Shown piece after piece: positions 55,940 through 64,000 of a stretch of DNA of 64,000 bases (position 1 is the first letter of the stretch; every line of letters starts with the position of its first letter). The notes below the pieces were generated by a model. The model was not told the origin of the DNA. It saw nothing but the letters and a program-made list of their open reading frames with translations, and made no database searches. The DNA is from Comamonas serinivorans (GTDB taxonomy: Bacteria > Pseudomonadota > Gammaproteobacteria > Burkholderiales > Burkholderiaceae_C): contig NZ_CP021455.1 of the NCBI RefSeq assembly GCF_002158865.1, positions 1,736,001 to 1,800,000 of the forward strand, given 5' to 3'. A program made the translations under genes and the position numbers.

Positions 55940-57066
55940 CGGGCAGGCACGAAGGGCATGGCGGTCACCGTCATGGGCACGGCGCGGCCGCGCACGATGG
56001 CGTTCACCACGGTGCCCAGCGCGGCGTGGGCGGGGTCGACGTAGCCCATGGCGATGGGCACGTTCAGGCCCGGGGCCAGCAGGCCGCTGGTGACCAGGCC
56101 CACGGCCTGGCCGGCGGCGCTCTGCAGCTCGGCCGGTTCGCGCACGGGCACGCGCTCGGTGGCCATCAGGCCCACCCGCACGCGGGGCAGCGGCTCGCCG
56201 GCCAGCTGGGCCAGCAGCCGGTCTGCGCCGGGAAAGCCTCCCGCGCGCTCGCCGCCAGTGCGGCGCACCTTTTGGATGGCCCAGCCGAGGCCGGCTTCGG
56301 CCGGCGTGGTGGCGGTGGTGATGTCGTTGCCGTAGAGGCACAGGCCGGCCTCCAGGCGCAGCGAGTTGCGCGCGCCCAGGCCGGCAGGCTTGACCTCGGG
56401 CTGGGCGAGCAGGGCGCGCGCGAAAGCCTCGGCTTGCGTCTCGTGGACCGAGATCTCGAAGCCGTCTTCGCCCGTGTAGCCGCTGCGGGTCACGTAGAGC
56501 TCGACCGTCCCCCAGTGGAAGCGGCCGCCGGTCATGAACACCAGGTCCTGCACGCCGGGCGCCAGCCGCTCCAGGGCGGTCACGGCCTGCGGGCCCTGCA
56601 GGGCGAGCAGGGCGAATTGCGGCAGCGGGCGCACCTCGCAGCGGCTGCCGATGCGGGCCTGCAGGTGGGCGATGTCGGCGGCCTTGCAGGCGCCATTGAC
56701 GACGAGGAACAGGTCGTCGCCGGTGTTGACGAACATGAAGTCGTCGAGGATGCCGGCCTGCTCGTTCAGGAACAGGCCATAGCGCTGCTTGCCCACGCCC
56801 AGGCCCTGCACGTCCATCGGGATCAGGCTTTCGAGCGCGGCGGCGGCGTCGGGGCCGACGAGGCGAACCTGGCCCATGTGGGAGACGTCGAACAGCGAGG
56901 CGGCCTGGCGCGTGTGCTGGTGTTCGGCGATCAGGCCGGCCGGGTATTGCACCGGCAGGCTGTAGCCGGCGAAGGGCACCATGCGGGCGCCGAGTTCCAG
57001 GTGCAGCGCCTGCAGCGGCGTGTGTTGCAGGTCGCCAGGGGCGTTGGGGGTTGGGGTGGCGGACAT
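55912..57066 (-). CDS. gcvT: Aminomethyltransferase, glycine cleavage T protein
   Basis: A 384-residue tetrahydrofolate-dependent enzyme. It has HLELGARMVPFAGYSLPVQYPAGLIAEHQHTRQAASLFDVSHMGQVRL (residues 22-69), GYTGEDGFEISV near 198 and the folate-binding GLGARNSLRLEAGLCLYGNDI near 231. It releases ammonia and makes 5,10-methylene-THF from the GcvH-bound aminomethyl group. The start at 57066 is preceded by the glycine riboswitch. Its C-terminal residues (YHRPAVRK) are encoded within repeat copy 23. Confidence 0.97.
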   Translation of the reverse strand: MSATPTPNAPGDLQHTPLQALHLELGARMVPFAGYSLPVQYPAGLIAEHQHTRQAASLFDVSHMGQVRLVGPDAAAALESLIPMDVQGLGVGKQRYGLFLNEQAGILDDFMFVNTGDDLFLVVNGACKAADIAHLQARIGSRCEVRPLPQFALLALQGPQAVTALERLAPGVQDLVFMTGGRFHWGTVELYVTRSGYTGEDGFEISVHETQAEAFARALLAQPEVKPAGLGARNSLRLEAGLCLYGNDITTATTPAEAGLGWAIQKVRRTGGERAGGFPGADRLLAQLAGEPLPRVRVGLMATERVPVREPAELQSAAGQAVGLVTSGLLAPGLNVPIAMGYVDPAHAALGTVVNAIVRGRAVPMTVTAMPFVPARYHRPAVRK

Positions 57067-57129
57067 GGTGAGACTCCAGAGGCGGTGCAAAGCCGTGAGG
57101 ACGCGGCCGGCCATGGCCGTGCGTCGACA

Positions 57130-57480
57130 CGGGGGGAGTCTTCCTGTCCGCTTTACCTGAGAGATTCGCCGCCGTGTGGCGCCTGGGGCGCGGAGGGGGG
57201 CTTGCTCCTTCGGTGGATGCTGGTCTGCCGCATGATGGGGTATGCGCCAGTTGCCGTTGGTGTTGAAACGGCGATGGCCTGATACTCCGATTCATGCAGG
57301 CTGTGACGCCGCATCTCTCTCCAGAAAGTGCGCGGGCTGCCCACGGGGGCGGCCTGCGTTTGCCAGTCCTGGTGCCTGAGCGTTATGCGGTGGTGATGCA
57401 CCGTGCGCCTTCGGCGGCGTCCGGCACGGGGTGTGACTCCCGCTGACGCGCTCTCCTGACAGAGCGCGGATTCTGCCACG
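57130..57480 (-). ncRNA. Tandem glycine riboswitch upstream of gcvT
   Basis: Two aptamers on the minus strand. Aptamer 1 has AGGAGAG (about 57453-57459), CGCCGAAGGCGCAC and CGCTCAGGCACCAGGACTG. Aptamer 2 has TGGAGAG (57317-57323), CACCGAAGGAGCAAG (about 57201-57215) and AATCTCTCAGG followed by GGACAGG near the 3' end. Each GGAGAG, hairpin P2, xGCCGAAGG, CTCAGG order is the glycine aptamer signature. Glycine should switch on gcvT expression. P2 of aptamer 2 is greatly enlarged and contains repeat copy 24. Confidence 0.92.
57240..57285 (+). repeat. 46-bp GTAT/ATAC dyad repeat, copy 24 (inside riboswitch)
   Basis: GGGGTATGCGCCAGTTGCCGTT left, AAACGGCGATGGCCTGATACTCC right. It is enclosed by GCCGCATGA (57227-57235) and TCATGCAGGC (57292-57301), and outside these by GATGC (57216-57220) and GCATC (57311-57315), so it extends one continuous hairpin. 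Confidence 0.93.
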
Positions 57481-57679
57481 GCCGGCAGGTGTGTGGATGC
57501 GGCGCCGTCGCCTGAGCGCGTCGGGTGTCGTCCCCAGATTCGTGTCGGATCGTCGCAGAGGGCCCGCAGGCCATGGCGCCGCAAGGCCCGGCGCGGCCCG
57601 GGTCGTGGGGGTGGTGCGCGCCTTGGGCCTGGCCGCATACCCAGGTGGGGCGCCGAGCGGCCGAGCCCACGGGGGTGGT

Positions 57680-58723
57680 TCAGCGCGGCTGGAGGGGCAG
57701 GTCGCTGTTGCGGCGGCGCTCTTGCTCGATGGCGTGTGCGAAGGCCTGCGCGCTGCCGTCGCCCGCTTGCTGGTGCGAGGCGTCGATGTGCTGGCGGACC
57801 GCCGGAGCCTGCAGCGCGGCCCGCAGGGCCTGGTTCAGCCGCAGGACTGTGGCGGCGGGCGTTCGCGGCGGTGCAAACAGGCCGAAGACAGAGGCCAGGT
57901 TGGCGCTGGCGAAGCCCAGCTCGGCCAGCGTGGGCACGGCCGGCAGCGCCGCCACGCGCTGCCCGAACCCCACCGCCAGCGCCCGCAGGCGGCCTTGCCG
58001 CACGTGGGCCATCTGCTGCAGGGCGACGTTGGTGGACAGGAGCTCGAAATGGCTGCCCAGCGCATCGTTGAGCTGTGTGCCCCCACCTTGGTAGGGAATG
58101 TGGGTGAATCGGCTGCCGCTTTGGCGCTGCACCTGCTCCAGGATGAGGTGGCCAGTGGTGCCGTGGCCCGATGTGGCCCAGCGCAGCGGCCTGCTGCGCC
58201 GCCGGGCTTGCTGCAGCATGGCCGCGAAATCGGCGGCGTGCAGCGCGGGCGTGGCCACCAGCAGCGAGGGGGTGTGCAAGGCCGCGCCGATGGGCACCAG
58301 TCCGTCGGGCCCGCCCAGGGGCGGCAGCGCGTCGCTACGCAAGCGCCTCAGGGTGAACGGCGTGATGGCCGACAGGGCGACCGTGTGCCCGTCTGCGGCG
58401 GCATGGGCCAGCAGGCGCAGGCCGATGGCGCCACCCGCACCGCCGCGGTGGTCGATCCACACCGGGTGGCCCAGCACCGCTTCCAGCGCGGGTGCCAGCA
58501 CCCGCACGAAGGCATCGCTGGCGCCGCCGGGCGGGTAGACCACGATCAGGCGCAGGGCGCGGACGCGCAGGGCCTGCAGCGGTGCAGCCTCCCAGGCCAC
58601 GCCAGCCGCGAGCGTCTGCAGCAGCCATTGCCGACGGCCACCGGCCGGGGGGGCACGGCCGGCCGCGCTGCGCAGGAGACCGCGCAGGCGGGCGTCGTTC
58701 GCGTGTCGGGCCATGGCGTTCAC
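57680..58723 (-). CDS. Bug/TctC-family substrate-binding protein, second copy
   Basis: About 347 residues. It shows LRLIVVYPPGGASDAFVRVLAPALEAVLG near residue 57, DHRGGAGGAIGLRLLAHAAADGHTVAL near 91, and TSGHGTTGHLILEQVQ near 184, as in the Bug family. The N-terminus (RRQWLLQTLAAG) resembles a Tat-type signal. It either starts at GTG 58723, overlapping the LysR stop by 4 bp, or at the ATG ending at 58714. Cotranscription with the LysR gene is likely. Confidence 0.85.
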   Translation of the reverse strand: MNAMARHANDARLRGLLRSAAGRAPPAGGRRQWLLQTLAAGVAWEAAPLQALRVRALRLIVVYPPGGASDAFVRVLAPALEAVLGHPVWIDHRGGAGGAIGLRLLAHAAADGHTVALSAITPFTLRRLRSDALPPLGGPDGLVPIGAALHTPSLLVATPALHAADFAAMLQQARRRSRPLRWATSGHGTTGHLILEQVQRQSGSRFTHIPYQGGGTQLNDALGSHFELLSTNVALQQMAHVRQGRLRALAVGFGQRVAALPAVPTLAELGFASANLASVFGLFAPPRTPAATVLRLNQALRAALQAPAVRQHIDASHQQAGDGSAQAFAHAIEQERRRNSDLPLQPR

Positions 58724-59691
58724 CCGGTGGTGGTCGGATCCGGGTGAGGGCTGGCGGCGAGGGCCTCGGCTTTGCTGACCGCCAATTGCTTGACCAGCGC
58801 GATGAAGCTGCCCACCGGGCCGTGGTCCTCGTCCTCACGGTAAATCAGGGTGAGGGGGGCGGCGAGGGCCACGCTTTTGTCCAGCCGCACGAAGGTGATG
58901 GCGTGACGGTGGACCGAGCGCATGGATTCGGGGACGATGGTCAGGCCCACACCGGCGGCCACCAGGTTCAGGGCCGTCATCATGCGGTCCACTTCGGCGG
59001 TGACACGGATGCGCACCTGGCGCGCTGCGCAGGCCTGCTCGAAATTGGCATACAGGCCCGGGGCCTCGGGGCGGCGCACGAAGATGAAGGCTTGGTCCTG
59101 CAGGGCGGTGAGCGGCATCGAGGCGGGAGCCCGCCGCGAACCGCCGAGGTTCAGCAGGGCGTGGTCGCGCGGCAGGGCCAGCCACATCGGTTCGCTGAGC
59201 AGCACGTGCTGGACGACGTGTTCGGGCCAGGCCACCGAGGCGCGCACGAATCCGCAATCGAGCTGCGCGCTGGCCACCGCTTCGGTGATGGCGGCGGCGT
59301 GGTTTTCGCTCACCACCAATTGCACCGAAGGGTACTTGCGCCGGCAGCGCCGCAGCACCAGCGGCGTGAAGGCGTGCGCGGCGGACGAGCTGGTGAAGCC
59401 GACCGAGACGGTGCCCTCGCTGCCGTCGAGGTAGCGGCGCATGTGCGCCTGCATGGCCTGGAATTCGTCCACGAGGCGGCGCGCGTCCTTTTGCAGGGTC
59501 AGGCCCGCCTGCGTCAGGCGCAAGCCGCGCGCGTGGCGAGTGAACAAGGGCACCCCCAGTTCGCGCTCGAGGTTCTTGATCTGCTGGCTCAGCGGCGGTT
59601 GCTGGATACCCAGCAGCTCGGCCGCCTGCGTCATGTGTCCGGTCTGCGCGGCGGCCAGGAAGTACCGCAGGTGGCGCATTTCAATATGCAT
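58720..59691 (-). CDS. LysR-family transcriptional regulator
   Basis: A 323-residue regulator starting MHIEMRHLRYFLAAAQTGHMTQAAELLGIQQPPLSQQIKNLERELG, the LysR helix-turn-helix. The effector domain has TVSVGFTSSSAAHAFTPLVLRRCRRKYP near 94 and PESMRSVHR near 260. It resembles BenM/CatR-type aromatic-acid regulators. It is divergent from the hydrolase-gntP operon and followed by a TctC gene, so it may control uptake of an organic acid. Confidence 0.9.
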   Translation of the reverse strand: MHIEMRHLRYFLAAAQTGHMTQAAELLGIQQPPLSQQIKNLERELGVPLFTRHARGLRLTQAGLTLQKDARRLVDEFQAMQAHMRRYLDGSEGTVSVGFTSSSAAHAFTPLVLRRCRRKYPSVQLVVSENHAAAITEAVASAQLDCGFVRASVAWPEHVVQHVLLSEPMWLALPRDHALLNLGGSRRAPASMPLTALQDQAFIFVRRPEAPGLYANFEQACAARQVRIRVTAEVDRMMTALNLVAAGVGLTIVPESMRSVHRHAITFVRLDKSVALAAPLTLIYREDEDHGPVGSFIALVKQLAVSKAEALAASPHPDPTTTG

Positions 59692-59788
59692 GGCGTATGG
59701 AAGTCATCGTGTTGGCGTGTTGGAAGTATGAAGACCCCTTCCTAGAATGACCATCAGAACAAACCTAGACGGCAGCAGGAGACCATGC

Positions 59789-61150
59789 ATGCAGACCCTT
59801 CACCCCCTCTCGTTCGTGGGCGCGGCCCTCAGCCTGGCCCTGGTGGCCTGCGGTGGCGGCGACGGCAGCCCGGCCGAGCCGACCACGGAAGCCGCGCCCA
59901 AGCCCATGCAGTGCCCGGCCGACGTGCCGGCCGATGCCAGCTGCCTGGGCGGCCAGGATTCGGCGGGCGCCTACTACATGATCGCGATGCCCAAGGGCTG
60001 GCAGGGCAAGCTGGTTCTGCATGCCCATGGTGGCCCGGCACTGGGCGAGGCGACGATGGCGCGTGTCGAGGAGGACCTGACGCGGTGGTCCATCATGGTG
60101 CGCGCCGGTTATGCGTGGGCCGGTTCATCGTTCCGGCAGGGCGGGGTGGCGGTCCGTGCGGCAGCCGAAGACACCGAGCGGCTGCGCCGCATCTTCGTGG
60201 CGCACGTCGCCAAGCCCACGCGCACCATCCTGCATGGCCAGTCGTGGGGCGCAGGCGTGGCGGCCAAGGGGGCGGAGATGTTCACGGCCGCCTCGGTGGG
60301 TGAGCGGCCCTACGACGCGGTGCTGCTGACCAGCGGCGTGTTGGCGGGCGGCACGCATTCGTATGACTTCCGCCTCGATCTGCGTGTGGTCTACCAGTAC
60401 CTGTGCAACAACCACCCGCGGCCGCAGGAGCCAGGCTATGCCCTCAACCTGGGCTATCCGGCCGGGGCCAGCATCAGCAATGCGAACGTGGCGGCGCGCA
60501 CCGCCGAATGCCTGGCGCTGGATCAGCCGGCCGAACAGCGCACCGCTGAGCAACAGCAGAAGATCGACACGCTGGTCAAGGTCATCAAGATCCCCGAGAG
60601 CGCCATTCAGGCCCACCTGAACTGGGGCACGCGGCACTTCCAGGACATCGTCAGCCTGCGCACCGGCGGGGCCAGCCCGTTCGGCAACCTGGGTGTGCGC
60701 TACACGGGCTCGGCCGACGACGATGCCCTGAACGCCGGCGTGCAGCGCTACGCAGCTGACCCGGTGGCCTACGCGCGCTTTGCCGAGGACACCGACCCCA
60801 CCGGGGCCATCCCCGTGCCCGTGATGACGACCAAGTGGATCGACGACCCCACCGCGTTTGTGGAGCTCGACGCGTTCTTCAGGCGCACAATGGAACGCGC
60901 CGGGACGGCCGGACACCTGGTGCAGACCTACGCCACCGAGGGCACGCACAGCTACCTGACCGATGCCACCTACGTCACCTTGATGAACGCCTTGCTGCGC
61001 TGGGTGGACAGCGGTGAGAAGCCGACGGTGCAGCAGGTGATCGCGGGCTGCCGCGAGGTGTTGCAGGCCTTTCCCGACGGTTGTGCATTCGATGGCGCGT
61101 ACCAGCCACGGCCGCTGGAGAGCCGGGTGCCTGCGCGGCAGCGGCCTTGA
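59789..61150 (+). CDS. Lipoprotein alpha/beta hydrolase
   Basis: A 453-residue exported protein. The signal peptide ends in a lipobox, LALVACGGG near residue 23, so it is probably a lipoprotein. The hydrolase core has KLVLHAHGGPALGE near 73, the nucleophile elbow HGQSWGAGVAAKG near 150, and EGTHSYLTD near 400 with the likely catalytic His. AGGAG precedes the ATG at 59789. The natural substrate is unknown; the divergent LysR and downstream GntP genes suggest esters of a hydroxy acid or gluconate-like compound. Confidence 0.85.
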   Translation: MQTLHPLSFVGAALSLALVACGGGDGSPAEPTTEAAPKPMQCPADVPADASCLGGQDSAGAYYMIAMPKGWQGKLVLHAHGGPALGEATMARVEEDLTRWSIMVRAGYAWAGSSFRQGGVAVRAAAEDTERLRRIFVAHVAKPTRTILHGQSWGAGVAAKGAEMFTAASVGERPYDAVLLTSGVLAGGTHSYDFRLDLRVVYQYLCNNHPRPQEPGYALNLGYPAGASISNANVAARTAECLALDQPAEQRTAEQQQKIDTLVKVIKIPESAIQAHLNWGTRHFQDIVSLRTGGASPFGNLGVRYTGSADDDALNAGVQRYAADPVAYARFAEDTDPTGAIPVPVMTTKWIDDPTAFVELDAFFRRTMERAGTAGHLVQTYATEGTHSYLTDATYVTLMNALLRWVDSGEKPTVQQVIAGCREVLQAFPDGCAFDGAYQPRPLESRVPARQRP

Positions 61151-61211
61151 TGGCCGGCCTGAGCCACTGGGCGCGCGATCGGTTTCGACGTCCTGAGCGC
61201 AAGGAGACGAC

Positions 61212-62558
61212 ATGGTTGTTCTGCATACCTGTGTGGCCATCGCCCTGGTCATTGGCTTCATCATTTGGCTGCGCGTCGATCCGGTGATTTCGCTGGTGCT
61301 GGGGTGCCTTTACCTGGGCCTGGCCAGCGGCGTGGGGTTCACCGGCACGCTCAAGGAAATCACCGGCGGCTTTGGCGAGATCATGGGCAAGGTCGGTTTG
61401 CTGATCGGCTTCGGGGTGGTGATCGGCTCGCTGTTGCATGCCACGGGCGCCTTCCGGCGCATGGTGCAGGCGCTGGTGTCTGCCGTGGGCGCGCGGCGCC
61501 TGCCCTATGCCATGGCTGGCGCCATGTCCACCATCTTCCCGTCGATCTACGTGGATGTGCAGGTGGTGCTGTCCGCGCCCGTGGCCAGGTCGGCGGCCCC
61601 GCTGCTGGGCCGCCATGGCCTGCCGTTTCTGGCGGGCGCCATCGGCACCGGCATCTTCTCGGGCTATGTGTTCGTGGTGCCGGGTCTGGCGGTCATCCTC
61701 ATTGCGGGGCAGATGAACGTGAGTCTGGGGGCGTGGCTGGTGGGCGGGCTGTGCATCGGGCTGGCCACGGCGCTGTTGACCACCTGCCTGTTTGGCCTGC
61801 TGCTGCGCACCTCGTACTGGAAGCCCGAGACCGACGAGGATGCCAGCGAAGCCATGCTGGAGACCGAGGCCAGCGACGCCCAGGCGCCGCCTGCCGAAGC
61901 CGGCCCGGGCCTGTTGCTGGCCACGGCGCCCATCGTCGTGCCGCTGCTGATGATCGCGGTGGGGGCCTTTGCCAAGCTGGCAGGCATCTCGAACGACGTG
62001 CTGAGCTTCATCGGCAATGCCAACCTGGCGCTGTTCGTGGGCCTGCTGGGCGCCTACCTGATGGCGCGGCGCCAGATCGGCGTGGAGCGCACGAGCGAGG
62101 CCTTGACCGATGGCTTCAAGACCAGCGGCGAAATCCTGCTGATCACGGGGGTGGGGGGCTCGCTGGGCGCCATCATTACCGCGTCAGGCATGGGCACCGA
62201 GCTGGGCAAGCTGTTCGCCACCGACGCCGGCGGGCCAGTGCTGCTGAGCATCCTGCTGGCCTGGTTCATCGCGGCGGTGCTGCACGTGGCCATCGGCTCG
62301 GTGTCGGTCGCGGCGCTGACGGCCGCGGGCATCATCGGCCCCGTGGTGTCGCAGCTGCCCACCTCGCCCGTGGTCATCGGGTTTGCGATCGCCTCGGGCG
62401 CGCTGTTCGCGGTGCAGGTCAACAGCAACTTCTTCTGGATGTTCAAGGGCTTGCTGGGCCTGTCCACCAAGGGCGCCTTGAAGACCCTGACCATGGTCAC
62501 GTCCATCGCGGCGGTGGTCTCGCTGCCCATGGTGATCCTGGTCAGCTGGGTGTTTTAG
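61212..62558 (+). CDS. GntP-family gluconate/organic acid permease
   Basis: A 448-residue membrane protein with about 12 helices. Typical segments are TLKEITGGFGEIMGKVGLLIGFGVVIG near residue 48, IFPSIYVDVQVVLSAPVARS near 114, and the C-terminal HVAIGSVSVAALTAAGIIGPVV near 365 and NSNFFWMFKGLLGLSTKGALKT near 410. GntP members carry gluconate, lactate, serine or related acids with protons. It is 61 bp after the lipoprotein hydrolase gene, forming a likely operon. Repeat copy 25 begins 3 bp after its stop. Confidence 0.93.
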   Translation: MVVLHTCVAIALVIGFIIWLRVDPVISLVLGCLYLGLASGVGFTGTLKEITGGFGEIMGKVGLLIGFGVVIGSLLHATGAFRRMVQALVSAVGARRLPYAMAGAMSTIFPSIYVDVQVVLSAPVARSAAPLLGRHGLPFLAGAIGTGIFSGYVFVVPGLAVILIAGQMNVSLGAWLVGGLCIGLATALLTTCLFGLLLRTSYWKPETDEDASEAMLETEASDAQAPPAEAGPGLLLATAPIVVPLLMIAVGAFAKLAGISNDVLSFIGNANLALFVGLLGAYLMARRQIGVERTSEALTDGFKTSGEILLITGVGGSLGAIITASGMGTELGKLFATDAGGPVLLSILLAWFIAAVLHVAIGSVSVAALTAAGIIGPVVSQLPTSPVVIGFAIASGALFAVQVNSNFFWMFKGLLGLSTKGALKTLTMVTSIAAVVSLPMVILVSWVF

Positions 62559-62561
62559 TGG

Positions 62562-62607
62562 GTATGTGTCCATCCTGGTTGTTTGAACAACGTGGATTGA
62601 TGCATAC
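62562..62607 (+). repeat. 46-bp GTAT/ATAC dyad repeat, copy 25
   Basis: GGGTATGTGTCC left, GATGCATACTGG right, inner arms TGGTTGTTTGAACAACGTGG with GTT..AAC pairing. It starts 3 bp after the gntP stop and is 14 bp from the end of the convergent thioesterase pseudogene. Confidence 0.85.
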
Positions 62608-62621
62608 TGGCTTGTTCTCGC

Positions 62622-63047
62622 TCAGGATGCGGCGCCGGGCACCACGGCAATCGTGGCGTGCATCAAGGCCATCGGCTTACGCGCATCACCGGCCAGGGCA
62701 TGGACCTCGCAGGCGCAGGCGATGAGGCGTCGGCCCGACGCTGACCACCTTGCCCGTGGCCACGAAGTGTTCGCCGATCGCGGGCCGCAGCAGGTTGAGC
62801 TTGAACTCGGCCGTGACCACCTCGGCGTCTGCCGGCGCCTGCGTCAAGGTGGCATAGCCGCAGGCGCTGTCGGCCATGCTGGTGGTGGCGTCGGCATGCA
62901 GGAAGCCGTGCTGCTGTGACAAGGCTGGGCAAAGGGCAGGGCGATCTGCATCTCGCCCGCGCTGATGAGCGTGAGGTGGGCACCCAGCGTGGTCATCAGG
63001 CCCTGTCGGGCAAAACTGGCGCGAACGCGTGCTTCCATGGGCGTCAT
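62622..63047 (-). pseudogene. PaaI-type hotdog thioesterase with two frameshifts
   Basis: The 426-bp stretch would encode a 141-residue PaaI thioesterase. It starts MTPMEARVRASFARQGLMTTLGAHL; near 62919-62926 one base is missing, so HGFLHADATTSMADSACGY is in another frame; near 62733-62738 an extra G restores the original frame, which then reads RRLIACACEVHALAGDARKPMALMHATIAVV to a TGA at 62622. The two shifts compensate, but about 60 residues including the active-site segment are out of frame. It is broken, or the sequence contains errors. Confidence 0.85.
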
Positions 63048-63304
63048 CCTGGTGGGACGCGCGAGGGCCTGTCGCGCGGGCGGTGCTTGGCGTGAAAGGC
63101 TTGCGCCAAGGCTCTCGCCGAGGCGTGCGATGTGGGGTGGACCGAATCGGCGCCAGCCCCACCAGCTGCGACGGCGCGGCGGGTGTCTGCCAGGCCGCCT
63201 GGGCCGGGTCAGCTGCCCGTGTGACTGTCGGCGGCCTCGGGCGGCGGCACAATCGCTGCTTTCCTGAAAGCAGCACACCATGACAAGCCCACGCGGAGCC
63301 ACCC

Positions 63305-64000
63305 ATGTCTGAACGGCTGGTGGTCACCACCTGCAAGCTGGGCATCGGCCAGACGCTGTCCTGGGGGTCGGCGTTTTACCTGCCGGCCATCCTCTCGGGG
63401 TCCATGGCCCAAAGCCTGGGCACCCAGGTCCCCACCATCTTCGCGGCGTTTTCCCTGGCCTTGCTCGTCGTCGCCGCTACCGGTCCGGTGGCCGGGCGCA
63501 TCATCGATCGCTGGGGCGGGCGGCCGGTGCTGATGGCGACCAACGTGCTGTTTGCCGTGGGGCTGGTGCTGCTGTCGCAGGTGCAGACCCCGGGGCAGCT
63601 GTTCGCGGTGTGGCTGCTGCTGGGCGTGGCCATGGGGGCCGGTCTGTACGAAGCCTCGTTCGCCACCGTGGTGCGCCTGCATGGGCAGGCGGCGCGGCGG
63701 GCCATCGTGGGCATCACCTTGTTCGGAGGCTTTGCCAGCACCGTCAGCTGGCCGGTCACCACCTTTTTGCTGCACGAGGTTGGCTGGCGCAACGCCTGCC
63801 TGTTCTGGGCTGGCGTGCAGGCGCTGGTGCTGCTGCCCCTGCATGCCTCGCTGCCACGCATTCAGCCACCGGCCGAGGTGCCGGCGGCGCAGACGCCGGC
63901 TGCGCCGGGCCCGGCTCAATCGCCCACCTTCGTGCGCGACAACCTGGGCACGCTGCTGCTCATGGCGCTGTCGTTCTCGTGCGTGTGGTTCATCGGCACG
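63305..64000 (+). CDS. MFS transporter, N-terminal part (runs off window)
   Basis: The frame is open from the ATG at 63305 to the window end, 232 codons. It begins MSERLVVTTCKLGIGQTLSWGSAFYLPAILSGSMAQSLG and has seven predicted helices, with the motif A-like segment GRIIDRWGGRPVLMATN near residue 66. It resembles oxalate/formate-antiporter-type or monocarboxylate MFS permeases. The stop lies beyond the window. The substrate cannot be told. Confidence 0.9.
   Translation, partial: MSERLVVTTCKLGIGQTLSWGSAFYLPAILSGSMAQSLGTQVPTIFAAFSLALLVVAATGPVAGRIIDRWGGRPVLMATNVLFAVGLVLLSQVQTPGQLFAVWLLLGVAMGAGLYEASFATVVRLHGQAARRAIVGITLFGGFASTVSWPVTTFLLHEVGWRNACLFWAGVQALVLLPLHASLPRIQPPAEVPAAQTPAAPGPAQSPTFVRDNLGTLLLMALSFSCVWFIGT

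Overview
The window is high-GC chromosomal DNA from a betaproteobacterium, most likely order Burkholderiales and Comamonadaceae-like. Pointers are two Bug/TctC-type binding proteins, a DUF2917 protein, CIRCE-controlled groES-groEL, a PaaG-type hydratase, a tandem glycine riboswitch before gcvT, and XanP- and EptA-like membrane proteins. The assignment is by family resemblance only. I see no phage, plasmid, insertion sequence, CRISPR array, tRNA or rRNA gene.

Layout. 1-9.7 kb: end of a TauD-like dioxygenase, paaG-like hydratase, plsC-like acyltransferase, a pyrimidine block (pyrR, pyrB, catalytically dead pyrC-like pyrX) joined to ruvX and yqgE, a UPF0756 membrane protein and serA. 10-17.9 kb: two overlapping paralogous secreted proteins that look like clan GH-A glycosidases, facing a GT39-type membrane transferase, then an aminotransferase and a CysB-like regulator. 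18-24.7 kb: YpfJ-like peptidase, GlsB-like protein, an IPTL-CTERM surface protein, groEL-groES with CIRCE, ispF. 24.7-29.2 kb: small DUF1428, SRPBCC, GFA and VOC genes (one VOC frameshifted), divergent from a TetR regulator with two operators. 29.8-39.7 kb: DHA2 efflux pump, MocR-type regulator, DUF2917 protein, ECF sigma factor with an anti-sigma-like ankyrin protein and a secreted protein, a TctC protein, cupin, HEXXH protein. 39.8-44.2 kb: PmrAB-like two-component system and eptA with a four-half-site operator. 44.3-48.3 kb: polar amino-acid ABC transporter lacking an ATPase gene, and an MBL-fold lipoprotein. 48.4-57.5 kb: glycine cleavage genes gcvP, gcvH, gcvT interleaved with an NCS2 permease and a hypothetical gene, a decayed gcvP 3' fragment, and a CTERM protein. 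57.7-64 kb: TctC protein, LysR regulator, lipoprotein hydrolase, GntP permease, a frameshifted PaaI thioesterase and an MFS permease that runs off the window.

The outstanding signal is a previously unnamed (to me) repeat family. Twenty-five copies of a short imperfect dyad begin with GTAT, end with ATAC and are 46 bp long (45 bp in two copies; a few have a degenerate end). They lie between genes about every 2.5 kb, usually 2-35 bp after a stop codon. The inner arms resemble GTTGCCGTT and AACGGCAA, the outer flanks are GGGG or TGC, and length is kept although sequence drifts. Copies sit between groES and groEL, between pyrB and pyrX, in the divergent pmrA/eptA region, and inside the P2 hairpin of the second glycine-riboswitch aptamer. 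Some supply the start or stop codon of neighbouring genes. They lack the U-tract of intrinsic terminators, and ordinary intrinsic terminators occur separately here.
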